A DNA stretch of 64,000 nt, taken from Pedobacter planticolens (GTDB lineage: Bacteria; Bacteroidota; Bacteroidia; Sphingobacteriales; Sphingobacteriaceae). A program made the translations under genes and the position numbers. Below the pieces are notes generated by a model. The model had not been told where the DNA came from, searched no databases, and was given only the letters and a program-made list of their open reading frames with translations. The stretch lies in the NCBI RefSeq assembly GCF_014172375.1, contig NZ_WNXD01000001.1:992001-1056000 (forward strand), written 5' to 3'. Shown here piece by piece: positions 37,104 through 45,500 of the stretch. Every line of letters starts with the position of its first letter. Positions within the stretch are counted from its first letter, which is position 1.

Positions 37104-37676
37104 TTAATTCAACTTACTAATCAGTATAATTAAGGCAGGAGCCATTTCCTTAAGTAAATTTCTTAACGCCCTTAAACCTCTCATTTTTTGAGTTTTAACG
37201 GTGTTTATAGAAATATTTAATTGATCGGCAACTTCTTGATTACTTAAACCTTCGAAATAGCTAAGATTGATCACATTACGACAGCCTTCTGGTAATTCTT
37301 TAATCGCTTTGCTCACTTCTTCGAGAACTTCAGCTTCTACAATTTTTAAGAAAATAGGATTATCATCTATCGCTTCTTCTAACTGCGATCGATATTTTTG
37401 CGTAACCTTATCGTGCTTATATGCATTACGAGATACATTTTTAAGACTGATGTACAAAAATGCCTTAATTGAAGTAAGATCTTTAAAATTTAAACGCTTA
37501 TCCCAGAGTTTTACAAATGCATCTTGAACCAGATCTTCTGCTGAATCAGGGTCTTCAACAATTCCCTTCGTAAAAAACACAAGCCTATTATTAAACATAT
37601 TAAAAATATGCTTGAATGCCTTTTCTTCGCCTGCTTGAAAATGAATTATTAGCTGATTCTCATCCATCCTTTGCAA
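37104..37676 (-). CDS. ECF RNA polymerase sigma factor (FecI-like, Bacteroidota type)
   Basis: The 190-residue protein has sigma region 2 (about 10-75: FKHIFNMFNNRLVFF, SAEDLVQDAFVKLWDK) and sigma region 4 (about 120-180: LPEGCRNVINLSYFEGLSNQEVADQLNISINTVKTQK read in segments). It should direct transcription of PUL C when FecR releases it on ligand binding by SusC. The order sigma, fecR, susC, susD on one strand is the classic arrangement. The gap to the upstream MFS gene is 70 bases, so the sigma gene may have its own start or be read through. Either of two nearby ATG codons could be the start. Confidence 0.95.
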   Translation of the reverse strand: MQRMDENQLIIHFQAGEEKAFKHIFNMFNNRLVFFTKGIVEDPDSAEDLVQDAFVKLWDKRLNFKDLTSIKAFLYISLKNVSRNAYKHDKVTQKYRSQLEEAIDDNPIFLKIVEAEVLEEVSKAIKELPEGCRNVINLSYFEGLSNQEVADQLNISINTVKTQKMRGLRALRNLLKEMAPALIILISKLN

Positions 37677-37746
37677 GTTATCAAAAAATAAATTTTGTTT
37701 AATTTATCATTTGCACTTTTAATTTATTTTATGTGGAGGTATTATT

Positions 37747-38976
37747 TTATAATTCTTCGGTATAATCTAAGTCCTTAGAGAAAGTTTCGCTCATTTTACT
37801 TAAAGAGAAGAAAGCGAGAAATAAACAAATTACACCAACAGCAATTGCTGCATTTAAAATTGTGAACTGTAAGGAATTATTAAATAAATGGAAAAGTAAG
37901 GTGAGCGGAACAACTGCGCCCCTTACAAAATTAGGTACAGTGGTAGTTACCGTAGCTCGAATGTTAGTGCCAAATTGTTCGGTTGCAATCGTCATAAAAA
38001 TAACCCAATAACCAACAGCAAAGCCCATAGCAGCACAAATCCAATAAAAAGCCGTTGCTGAAATTCCTTGTAATGTGAAAAATCCTACAATAGTTACAAC
38101 AGAAAGAATGAGATAGATATACACTACTTTTATTCTGCTTTTTAACCATTGACTTAATAATCCGCTGGCAATATCGCCAAAAACCATTCCTCCATAACAC
38201 CATGCTACTGCAGCACCAGCATTTACTGTTCCTTTAATATTTAGTGCTTTTCCAAATTCTGGCGAAAGTGTAATCAATAATCCAACTACATACCAAAGTG
38301 GGATACCAATTAAAATGCAGCGTAAATATTTCCAAAAATTGCTCGCATTTTTAAATAGTGCTAAAAAATTACCTCTGTTTTCAGCTTTGCTGGTATGCTT
38401 AAACATGCCCGATTCGGCAACGCCAACACGTAATACTAATAAAAGTAAGCCCAAACCACCACCAATAAAAAAGGAAGTTCTCCAGTCAAAGGTTTGCGCT
38501 ACGAAGTAAGCCACAACTGCACCAACTAAACCTACAGCAGCAACAATAGTAGTGGCATAACCTCTTTTTTCTTTTGGCATCAGCTCTGCTACTAAGGTAA
38601 TACCAGCACCCAATTCGCCTGCTAAACCAACTCCAGCAATAAACCTACAAACGGCATAGGTTTCAACGCTATGTGCAAAACCATTAGCAATGTTGGCCAA
38701 AGAATACATGCAAATGGACCCAAAGAGTACCGAAAGTCGCCCTTTTTTATCGCCCAGCATGCCCCAAAATATCCCGCCGATTAGCATACCAATCATTTGT
38801 ACATCCAATAACATCAATCCATAATGTGTTAAATCAGTACCTGTTAATCCAATGGATTTTAAACTTGGTAATCGTACAATACTAAATAATAATAAATCGT
38901 AGATATCGACAAAATATCCCAATGAGGCTACTAAGATTGCGGCGAACAATCCTTTATTTTCTTTAATTTGATTCAT
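37747..38976 (-). CDS. MFS transporter, paralogue of the cluster B transporter
   Basis: The 409-residue polytopic protein has about twelve hydrophobic helices. MFS signatures are FWGMLGDKKGRLSVLFG and RFIAGVGLAGELGAGITL. It is clearly a sister of the transporter at 19813-21054: the two share GYFVDIYDLLLF near the N-terminus, ESGMFKH in the central loop, and EQFGTN.RAT late in the protein, and both end with a KDLD-type tail. It lies upstream of the sigma gene in the same direction and is the first gene of the PUL C strand. It is inferred to import a sugar acid or other small product made by PUL C enzymes. Confidence 0.85.
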   Translation of the reverse strand: MNQIKENKGLFAAILVASLGYFVDIYDLLLFSIVRLPSLKSIGLTGTDLTHYGLMLLDVQMIGMLIGGIFWGMLGDKKGRLSVLFGSICMYSLANIANGFAHSVETYAVCRFIAGVGLAGELGAGITLVAELMPKEKRGYATTIVAAVGLVGAVVAYFVAQTFDWRTSFFIGGGLGLLLLVLRVGVAESGMFKHTSKAENRGNFLALFKNASNFWKYLRCILIGIPLWYVVGLLITLSPEFGKALNIKGTVNAGAAVAWCYGGMVFGDIASGLLSQWLKSRIKVVYIYLILSVVTIVGFFTLQGISATAFYWICAAMGFAVGYWVIFMTIATEQFGTNIRATVTTTVPNFVRGAVVPLTLLFHLFNNSLQFTILNAAIAVGVICLFLAFFSLSKMSETFSKDLDYTEEL

Positions 38977-39119
38977 GAATACAGATTATTTTGGTTTAGT
39001 AATGGAAACAACAAGTTTAGGAAATGGGGTGACAAGAGGGTGCATATGTTGTCATGTAACAATATGGATTATAGTTGTACAATTGCAAAATATCATTTAA
39101 CTTAACTGAAAAAAATAAC

Positions 39120-39635
39120 ATGAAAAATCTGAAAACAACTTTGTCTTTAATTTTATTGTTCGTGGTTTCGGTAAGCGCTTATGCGCAAAAAGCCAGTCCT
39201 GCGGCTACAGCTACCGGAAAAATAGGAGAGGCAACCGTTACAATTTCCTACAGCAGTCCGGCAGTGAAAGAAAGAAAGATTTGGGGCGAATTAGTACCCT
39301 ACAACAAGATATGGAGAGCGGGAGCAAATGAGGCTACCATTTTTGAAACCGATAAGGCATTGAAAATTGATGGCAAAGACCTTCCTGCAGGCAAGTACAG
39401 CATCTATATGTTGCCTACCGAGAGCGAATGGACAATTATTTTTAATTCACAGGTAGGACAATGGGGCATTACCCGTGCTGGCGAAACAACAAACGACCCC
39501 ACAAAAGATGTACTTAAAGTTACTGTAAAGCCTATGAAATCTAAAGGCTTCAATGAAAGAATGACTTATGAAGTTAACACTAAAGGTTTTGCGCTAAACT
39601 GGGAAAATCTTACTGTTCCTGTAAAAGTAAAATAA
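39120..39635 (+). CDS. DUF2911 exported protein
   Basis: I start at the ATG at 39120 (MKNLKTTLSLILL) because it begins a signal peptide (1-22, ending AYAQ); the in-frame ATG 15 codons upstream would bury it. The mature 149 residues match DUF2911: SYSSPAVKERKIWGELVPYNKIWRAG is read in two pieces, then GKDLPAGKYSIYMLP and NERMTYEV. DUF2911 proteins are small periplasmic or surface proteins of unknown function, common in Bacteroidota. It is monocistronic, with a strong terminator 28 bases after the stop. Confidence 0.88.
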   Translation: MKNLKTTLSLILLFVVSVSAYAQKASPAATATGKIGEATVTISYSSPAVKERKIWGELVPYNKIWRAGANEATIFETDKALKIDGKDLPAGKYSIYMLPTESEWTIIFNSQVGQWGITRAGETTNDPTKDVLKVTVKPMKSKGFNERMTYEVNTKGFALNWENLTVPVKVK

Positions 39636-39662
39636 GACTAATCCATTTACATCCGTAATAAG

Positions 39663-39694
39663 CAAAACCCGCCTTTGAGCGGGTTTTGTTGTTT
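39663..39694 (+). terminator. Strong intrinsic terminator of the DUF2911 gene
   Basis: CAAAACCCGC (39663-39672) and GCGGGTTTTG (39679-39688) form a perfect 10-base stem with a 6-base loop, followed by a T-rich tail. This is the most GC-rich hairpin of the region. Confidence 0.92.
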
Positions 39695-39840
39695 AAGACA
39701 GCCTCTGCATTAGGGCCATACCTAATAAATTTACCTACACTTCTTCTATATTGCTCCTGTATTTGTTTTGCTAAAAGCGGTTTGAGAAGAACAAACATAG
39801 GGCAAACCTAGAACAAGAGCAGAACAAAGCACCTTGTTGA

Positions 39841-39880
39841 TATGACATTTCCAGACATTTGAAGACATTTTTAGACATTT
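39841..39880 (+). repeat. Four helically phased GACATTT repeats
   Basis: The heptamer GACATTT occurs at 39844, 39854, 39864 and 39874, exactly 10 bases apart, with variable triplets between (tat, cca, gaa, tta). This puts every copy on the same face of the helix, as in iterons or protein-binding arrays. It lies in a 436-base gene-free stretch (39636-40071) that otherwise holds only the terminator and the inverted repeat described next. Confidence 0.75.
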
Positions 39881-39960
39881 TTTAAGCTATTGTTAATGAT
39901 GGTGGGGAAGTTATCCTATCTAAAAAAAGATATCTGATAAAACGGCCTTTAGACGGGGTT

Positions 39961-40029
39961 GGTTCGGGGTTAGTTCGGACTTGTGACAATTGTATCCGAA
40001 CTAAGTCCGACTGAAATGCGAACTAAATC
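39961..40029. repeat. Cluster of GTTCGG/CCGAAC elements with a perfect inverted repeat
   Basis: TAGTTCGGA (39971-39979) and TCCGAACTA (39995-40003) are perfect 9-base inverted copies, 15 bases apart. Partial copies (GGTTCGG at about 39961 and GCGAACTA at about 40019-40026) flank them. Such nested copies suggest a binding or recombination site. No integrase gene is nearby. Confidence 0.6.
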
Positions 40030-40071
40030 TTTCCAAATAGTGAAGTCGTTATAACGCAATAGACAAACTAG

Positions 40072-40545
40072 CTACCCTTTTGCAGCGTCTTCAATATCTT
40101 TGATAATTATTTTGCTCATTTTCATCATTACATTCATTACACGTGTAGCTTTCTCAGCATCTTTATCACGGAGTAGCTGCCCTAAAATTGTTGGTGAAAT
40201 TTGCCATGATAAACCAAACTTATCTTTTACCCATCCACATTGTGATTCTTCACCACCACCAGCAGTAAGGTTTTTCCAGTAATAATCAATCTCTTCTTGT
40301 GTATTGGCATCAATAGAAAAGGATACTGATTCATTAAATTTAAAGATTGGGCCTCCATTTAACAACATAAACTCCTCATCTTCTATTTTTATATCAACTA
40401 CCAATAGTTCACCACCAAAACCTGGCGAATCTTTAGGGTAATAACTGGTGTTTAGTACTTTTGAGTTTTTAAATACCGAGGTATAAAAAGTAATTGCTTC
40501 TTCAACATTATGGTTTAGCCATAAACAAGGTCTTATCTTTTTCAT
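40072..40545 (-). CDS. VOC-superfamily protein, PhnB-like
   Basis: The 157-residue cytoplasmic protein has paired beta-alpha-beta-beta-beta units typical of the glyoxalase/VOC fold. The opening PCLWLNHNVEEAITFYTSVFKNSKV and later GWVKDKFGLSWQISP are typical of the PhnB-like subgroup that databases label 3-demethylubiquinone-9 3-methyltransferase. That label is probably wrong for this single-domain form; the true substrate is unknown. It stands alone, with a candidate -7 box 45 bases upstream. Confidence 0.85.
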   Translation of the reverse strand: MKKIRPCLWLNHNVEEAITFYTSVFKNSKVLNTSYYPKDSPGFGGELLVVDIKIEDEEFMLLNGGPIFKFNESVSFSIDANTQEEIDYYWKNLTAGGGEESQCGWVKDKFGLSWQISPTILGQLLRDKDAEKATRVMNVMMKMSKIIIKDIEDAAKG

Positions 40546-40589
40546 ACAATTTGATTTATTAATTTACTAAGCTAATTCTCCTACTAAAA

Positions 40590-40597
40590 CAAACTTA
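40590..40597 (-). promoter_or_regulatory. Candidate -7 box of the VOC gene
   Basis: The minus strand reads TAAGTTTG, matching TAnnTTTG, 45 bases before the start codon at 40545. No TTTG at the -33 spacing was found. Confidence 0.35.
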
Positions 40598-40721
40598 ATG
40601 TTTACATGTTTTGCGGTGCTGCATAATAAGTTATACATTAACCAGATTTTTTTTATCTTAGTTCTCATATTAACTAGATATACTTAATCGATGTTCACTA
40701 CTATTTGTTGAGAAATAATTT

Positions 40722-40729
40722 TAAATTTG
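40722..40729 (+). promoter_or_regulatory. Candidate -7 box of the response-regulator gene
   Basis: TAAATTTG matches TAnnTTTG 22 bases before the GTG start at 40752. A TTTG occurs at 40704-40707, but its 14-base spacing is shorter than the usual 19. Confidence 0.35.
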
Positions 40730-40751
40730 TTAGATAAACCCATACGTCAAA

Positions 40752-41141
40752 GTGATATTCAACTATAAAAAAAATGCAGTCAAGAAGAAAAGGATTCTGA
40801 TTGTAGAAGATGAGCCTATTAGCGTTTTAGTAATTGAACGAATACTTAAACCCTTTCAGTTTGAGTTGGTAGTAGCTATAGACGGTTTAGATGCTGTTGA
40901 AAAATTTAAAGCTGAAGCGTTTGATCTGGTTATTATGGATTTATATATGCCTAAAATGGACGGATTTGAGGCATCTAAAATTATACGGTCATTATCTAAA
41001 ACTGTTCCGATTATAGTAATATCAACTGCAATTGTAAATGAAGAGGAATTAAAGAGAGATATTGGAATAGACTATTTGCTTGCAAAACCTTTAAATGTCG
41101 AGAAATTTAAAGATTTCATTCACATGTTATTATTGGCCTAG
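40752..41141 (+). CDS. Stand-alone receiver-domain response regulator (CheY-like)
   Basis: The 129-residue protein is one receiver domain: acidic pair EDE (19-21), phosphoacceptor Asp63 in LVIMDLYMPKMDG, the Ser/Thr switch in VISTAIV, and the conserved Lys in LLAKPLN. There is no output domain, so it signals by protein contact or belongs to a phosphorelay; receivers of this look also occur at the end of hybrid histidine kinases. The start is GTG at 40752. An in-frame TAG lies at 40731-40733 and there is no ATG between it and the domain, so the non-ATG start is well supported. No kinase gene is adjacent. Confidence 0.88.
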   Translation: MIFNYKKNAVKKKRILIVEDEPISVLVIERILKPFQFELVVAIDGLDAVEKFKAEAFDLVIMDLYMPKMDGFEASKIIRSLSKTVPIIVISTAIVNEEELKRDIGIDYLLAKPLNVEKFKDFIHMLLLA

Positions 41142-41162
41142 ATTAGGCATTTTACCAATAGC

Positions 41163-41196
41163 TTTATCTACCTCAATTTGTATTGAAGTAGATAAA
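41163..41196. terminator. Hairpin between convergent genes
   Basis: TTTATCTAC (41163-41171) pairs with GTAGATAAA (41188-41196), and the inner TCAA/TTGA extends the stem. It lies between the stops of the response regulator and the Lys-rich protein and can serve both strands. Confidence 0.7.
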
Positions 41197-41207
41197 TAAA
41201 ATTGATA

Positions 41208-41522
41208 TTAAGAAGGAGTATTTTCTTTTTTTACTGCAGGTTTCGCTGTAGGTTTTTTAACCACTTTTACAGAAGTATTGATATTTTCAGTTTCAGTAGC
41301 TTTTACTTTTTCAGTAGGAATAGTCTGATTTACGGTAATCTCTTTAATAATTTCTTTTGAAAGCTTTGCAGCACTTTTTTCAATCGCTTTGCTTAATTTT
41401 TTAGAGCCTTTTCCAAGTTTCTCAGTAAACTCTTTTATAAGTTGAATTAAACTTGCTTTAATTTCTTTTTTCGCAGTTTTCTTTAGCGATTTAGCAAGAG
41501 CCTTTGATTTATCCTTTTTCAT
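41208..41522 (-). CDS. Small lysine-rich, histone-like or coiled-coil protein
   Basis: This 104-residue protein starts at the ATG at 41522 (MKKDKSKALAKSLKK); an in-frame ATG six codons earlier is less likely. Lysine is far the commonest residue. The first 60 residues alternate K/A/E/I/L in a helical pattern (GKGSKKLSKAIEKSAAKLSK). The tail is low-complexity with KPTAKPAVKKE, like eukaryotic histone H1 tails and the Hc1-type proteins of Bacteroidota. Nucleic-acid binding is plausible but inferred from charge alone. I recognise no catalytic motif and no signal peptide. Confidence 0.6.
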   Translation of the reverse strand: MKKDKSKALAKSLKKTAKKEIKASLIQLIKEFTEKLGKGSKKLSKAIEKSAAKLSKEIIKEITVNQTIPTEKVKATETENINTSVKVVKKPTAKPAVKKENTPS

Positions 41523-41635
41523 AAAATGTGATTTCTGCAAATTTATGTTATTGCAAAATTAATTTCATATTATGTTTATGTTAACTAGAGTAGTTAAACT
41601 TAACATGGATTGCAAAGTGTATACTTAATATGGAA

Positions 41636-42331
41636 TTAAGAAAACAAACGAGTAAAATGATTTTCTAAGTGATTGCGCATACCGTTACGGAACATTTCTG
41701 GAGAACCATTTTCCAAAATATCCACCAAACCTTTATGTGAAACATATTTATGTTCACCTTGCTTTTTTAATAAACCGCTTTTGTGTACAAAATCAAAAAT
41801 AGGAAGTAACATCCCTTGAAATTTACGAAGTGTTGAATTCCCAGTGATATCGTAAAGTTTACCATGAAAAATAATCTCATGATCAATATTAAACATATGA
41901 TCTTGAGACATATCAGGTTCATTGTCAACAATTTCTCTAAGTATTTTAATATCCTCTGGCACCATTCTCTGAAATAGAAGATCTGCCATACCAATTTCTA
42001 ACACTAAACGAATCTCAAATATCTCTCTAAGTGTATCCTGATCAAGAATATGAGGATTCATACTCTTACTTAATATTCCAAAAATATCAGGACTGGTAAT
42101 CACAGCACCTTTTTTCTTTTTGGATTCAATAAGCCCCATTAGCCTTAGCCTTAATAAAGCCTCTCTAACTACAGTTCTACTAACACCTAATGAACTGCTC
42201 AATTCGAGTTCGGTAGGTATACTGTCTCCAACTTTAAGTTTACGTTCTTGTAATAGCTGCACCAAGCTGTCTTCTACTCGATCAACTAATGAGCTTGTAT
42301 CTAGCTGTTTAAAATTAGTAATAGCATCCAT
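41636..42331 (-). CDS. GntR/FadR-type transcriptional regulator of the sialoglycan locus
   Basis: This 231-residue protein starts at the ATG at 42331 (MDAITNFKQL); an upstream in-frame start lacks family character. The N-terminal winged helix (about 10-82) shows LKVGDSIPTELELSSSLGVSRTVVREALLRLRLMG in segments. The C-terminal FCD effector domain (about 95-225) has FEIRLVLEIGMADLL and IDHEIIFHGKLYDITGN, including a metal-ligand-like Asp and His pattern. It is divergent from the susC gene of the sialic-acid locus, which makes it the likely NanR-like repressor. Ligand Neu5Ac or ManNAc-type is inference. A shared inverted repeat lies before both genes. It is not homologous to the ROK-type regulators used by some other bacteria. 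Confidence 0.85.
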   Translation of the reverse strand: MDAITNFKQLDTSSLVDRVEDSLVQLLQERKLKVGDSIPTELELSSSLGVSRTVVREALLRLRLMGLIESKKKKGAVITSPDIFGILSKSMNPHILDQDTLREIFEIRLVLEIGMADLLFQRMVPEDIKILREIVDNEPDMSQDHMFNIDHEIIFHGKLYDITGNSTLRKFQGMLLPIFDFVHKSGLLKKQGEHKYVSHKGLVDILENGSPEMFRNGMRNHLENHFTRLFS

Positions 42332-42332
42332 T

Positions 42333-42344
42333 ATTATGTATAAT
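42333..42344. promoter_or_regulatory. Candidate operator at the regulator start (autoregulation)
   Basis: ATTATGTATAAT has perfect 5-base arms around GT. The core TATTATGTATAA is identical to that of the element before the SusC gene at 42473-42489. It overlaps the region just before the regulator start codon, where a bound repressor could block its own transcription. Confidence 0.55.
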
Positions 42345-42385
42345 TTATTTTTAGGTAAAGAAACGCCCTTTCCAAAGCGTAAATG

Positions 42386-42393
42386 CAAATATA
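42386..42393 (-). promoter_or_regulatory. Candidate -7 box of the GntR-type regulator gene
   Basis: The minus strand reads TATATTTG, matching TAnnTTTG, about 55 bases before the start at 42331. No properly spaced -33 box was found. Confidence 0.4.
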
Positions 42394-42472
42394 AGCGTAA
42401 TGTTAATAAATTTCTTAAAACAAAGTAGCAATATTATTTGCAAATAAATAAAATTATTTAGTACTTAGTGGT

Positions 42473-42489
42473 ATTATGTATAACATAAT
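42473..42489. promoter_or_regulatory. Candidate operator upstream of the sialoglycan operon
   Basis: ATTATGTATAACATAAT has perfect 7-base arms (ATTATGT/ACATAAT) around ATA. Short AT-rich palindromes of this size are typical FadR-type GntR sites. It ends 21 bases before the susC start codon, so binding would block elongation or initiation. Confidence 0.6.
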
Positions 42490-42510
42490 AATCAAATTAA
42501 ACCACAAAAC

Positions 42511-45500
42511 ATGAAAAAAACTTACCAAAATTACGTTAGTAAATTCTTACTAACGATGGTAATGAGCTTAATGATGCTCATTGCAAATGCCCAAAACAAA
42601 AACGTTTCTGGGCGTGTAACAGATTCATCTGGCGGAGGAGTACCTAGTGCTGGAGTAACAGTAAAAGGCACTAAAGTTTCTACCGTTGCAGATGCAAATG
42701 GAAATTTTACAATTTCTGCAAAAAACGGAGATGTATTAGTCTTCACTTCCATTGGATATAGTACTCAAGAGGTTATAGTAGGTAACCAACAAAGTATTAA
42801 CGTATCCTTAAAAGAAGATGACCAAGCTTTAGATGAAATCGTGGTAACTGGTTATGGAACGCAAAAGAGATCAACCATAACAGGTTCGGTTTCTAAGTTA
42901 GACCACGCAGTACTTGAAACAGGTATTCGTTCTAATCCTGCATCTGCATTAGCGGGTACCATACCTGGTTTACGTGTACAACAAACTTCTGGTCGTCCGG
43001 GTGCACAACCTCTCGTTATATTGCGTGGAGGTACTAATTATAATGGAACGGGGTCTCCATTGGTGTTGGTTGATGGTTTGGTAAGGTCTGGTTTCTCTGA
43101 TATTAACCAAGACGATATCGAATCTATCGAGGTTTTAAAAGATGCCGCATCTTCGGCCATTTATGGTGCAAGAGCTGCCAATGGTGTAATTTTAATTACC
43201 ACAAAAAAAGGGAAAGTAGGTGCATCTAACATTTCGGTTAAAGGGAAAGTAGGTGTAAATAATCTAAGCCTCCCTTATACCTACCTGGGGGCTCAAGATT
43301 ATATTTACTGGTCTCGTAAAGCAATAGAAAATTCTGGAAAGTATGATGCGAGCCGCCTTAGTCAATTAAACACTACAGGTCCATTTGGAACTGGAAACCT
43401 TTACAAAGATGCTGCAGGTAATATTTTAGACGGAAACGTAACTGCTAATGCAGTATGGAGCCCAATGTTTAGAACTGCTGCCAACGAAGTGTTATTAAGC
43501 CAAGGTTGGAGTGTAATGACAGACCCGTTAAAAACAAATGCTTTAGGTGCATACGATAACGTTAACGGAACCAATAAAGAAATTATCTATAAACAATTTA
43601 ACTACGAAGATTATGCGCTGAGGGATTTGGCAACTACTCAAGATTATAACATTAGTACGAGCGGCGGTAATGAAAAAGGAAAATATTACGCTGGTTTAGG
43701 TTCTTATAGTGAAAAAGGGTTACCTATAAATACATTTTACAAACGTTTAACTTTTGTATTAAATGGCGATTATAAAATTAAACCTTGGTTAACTTCTATA
43801 TCTGGTTTAAATTTTGCCAATGCACAATGGAGAGATGTTGCTAATATACCTGGGGTTCCCGTTGCTCAAGCTGAAGGCAATTATTTAACCCGTGCTTTAG
43901 GAGCACCACCAACAATGAGAGGTTTTAACCAAAATGGCGATTTACTTATTGGTAGAGACTATCAGGATGGAAACCCAGCAATAAATGATGACAAGTTCAT
44001 TAGAAACAACAACACAGATAAATTTACGTTATCTCAAGCTTTTAAAGTTGATTTTCTAAAAAGTTTAAATTTAAGAGTTAGCGGGAATTATTTTTACAAT
44101 AATTCAAATCTAGAATCTTTTAATAAAGATTTCCTATCTAGCCCAGGTAACTACAATCGTGTTAGGAGTAGTTCGGCTTCATATGGTAGAGCTTTAAGCC
44201 AAACCTATAATGCCACATTAAACTATAATACTACTATTGCTACTAAGCACCATATTAGTGCACAGGCAGGATCTGAGTATTATGATATTTATTCTCAAGG
44301 ACTAGCTGCATCAGGTAGTGGTGCGCCAACTGACGATTTTAGAGATTTGGAATATACCAATTCAACAACAAATAGCAGAGCTGAAGATACTGGTCATAGT
44401 CGTCAGCGAATACTTTCGTTTTTTGGGAATGTAAACTATGACTATGATAATAAATATCTTTTAACTGCTATTGTTAGAAGAGATGGTTACTCAAGGTTAA
44501 TTAACAATCGTTTTGGAACATTTCCAGGGGTTTCTGTGGGTTGGAACCTTCATAACGAAGAGTTTTTCAAATCACTTAATCTTAAAGGGATAGTAAACAC
44601 GTTTAAACTTAAAGCCGGATATGGTGAGGTTGGTAATGTAAATCCTGATTTTATTGGTGATTATACTTTACAAGGCTCTTACGGCACTACAGCTAAATAC
44701 AATGGAAACATTGGTTATGGGGTAGGGGCAATTGCTAATCCAAACTTAAAATGGGAGTCTTTAGCAACTAAAGAGATTGGTTTTGAAACTCGTTTAATCA
44801 ACAAAATAGATTTATCAGCTGTGTATTATATCCGTAAAACCACTGATAAAATTGCTTCACTTGTGTTTCCAATTACTGCAGGTATAGGGGCAATTAATAC
44901 TAATAATGGAAGTATGCAGAACCAAGGTGTGGAGGTTGATTTGAACTACGCAGTTTTCCGTAATAAAGATTGGAATGTAAATTTCAATTTGAATGGAGCA
45001 TATAATGCCAATAAAGTTTTAAAACTGCCTAGCAATGGTTTGCCAAATAATAGACAAGGTGGCCTCCAAGTTTATGATCCAAACACTAAGCAATTGATTT
45101 GGGTTGGAGGTACACAAGAAGGTCAAGATCCAAATGTTGCTTATGCCTATCAAGCGATAGGAATTATCAGAACTCAAGCAGATTTAGATAAATACGCCTC
45201 ATCTACCTTTGTTGATTTATTAGGCGCAAGAAAACTGGTTCACCCAAATGTTTATGCGGCAATGAACGCAACTGATAAAGGCCTTAACTTTCCATTGGCT
45301 TTAGGGGATGTGATGTGGAAAGATGTAAATGGGGATGGTATTATAAATACTAATGACAGAGTTTATCAGGGGCGTACGGTGCCACGTTGGACAGGTGGTT
45401 TTGGAGCCAATGCTACTTGGAAAGGCTTAACACTAAGTACCCGTTTTGATTATGCCCTAGGTTTTGTAGCCTATGACGGTGCTCTTGCTTGGTTTTTAAG

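Noticed and set aside
39610..39798. Open frame of 62 codons resembling an integrase fragment
   Set aside because: It runs through the DUF2911 terminator and stop region in antisense, and the similarity was only a vague impression of basic residues.
39841..39880. Possible CRISPR array from regularly spaced repeats
   Set aside because: Repeats are 7 bases with 3-base gaps, far too short for CRISPR repeats and spacers, and no cas genes are present.
42421..42470. Possible -7 box TATTATTTG upstream of the sialoglycan susC
   Set aside because: The spacing is TAnnnTTTG, one base longer than the consensus, and no -33 box is at the right distance.
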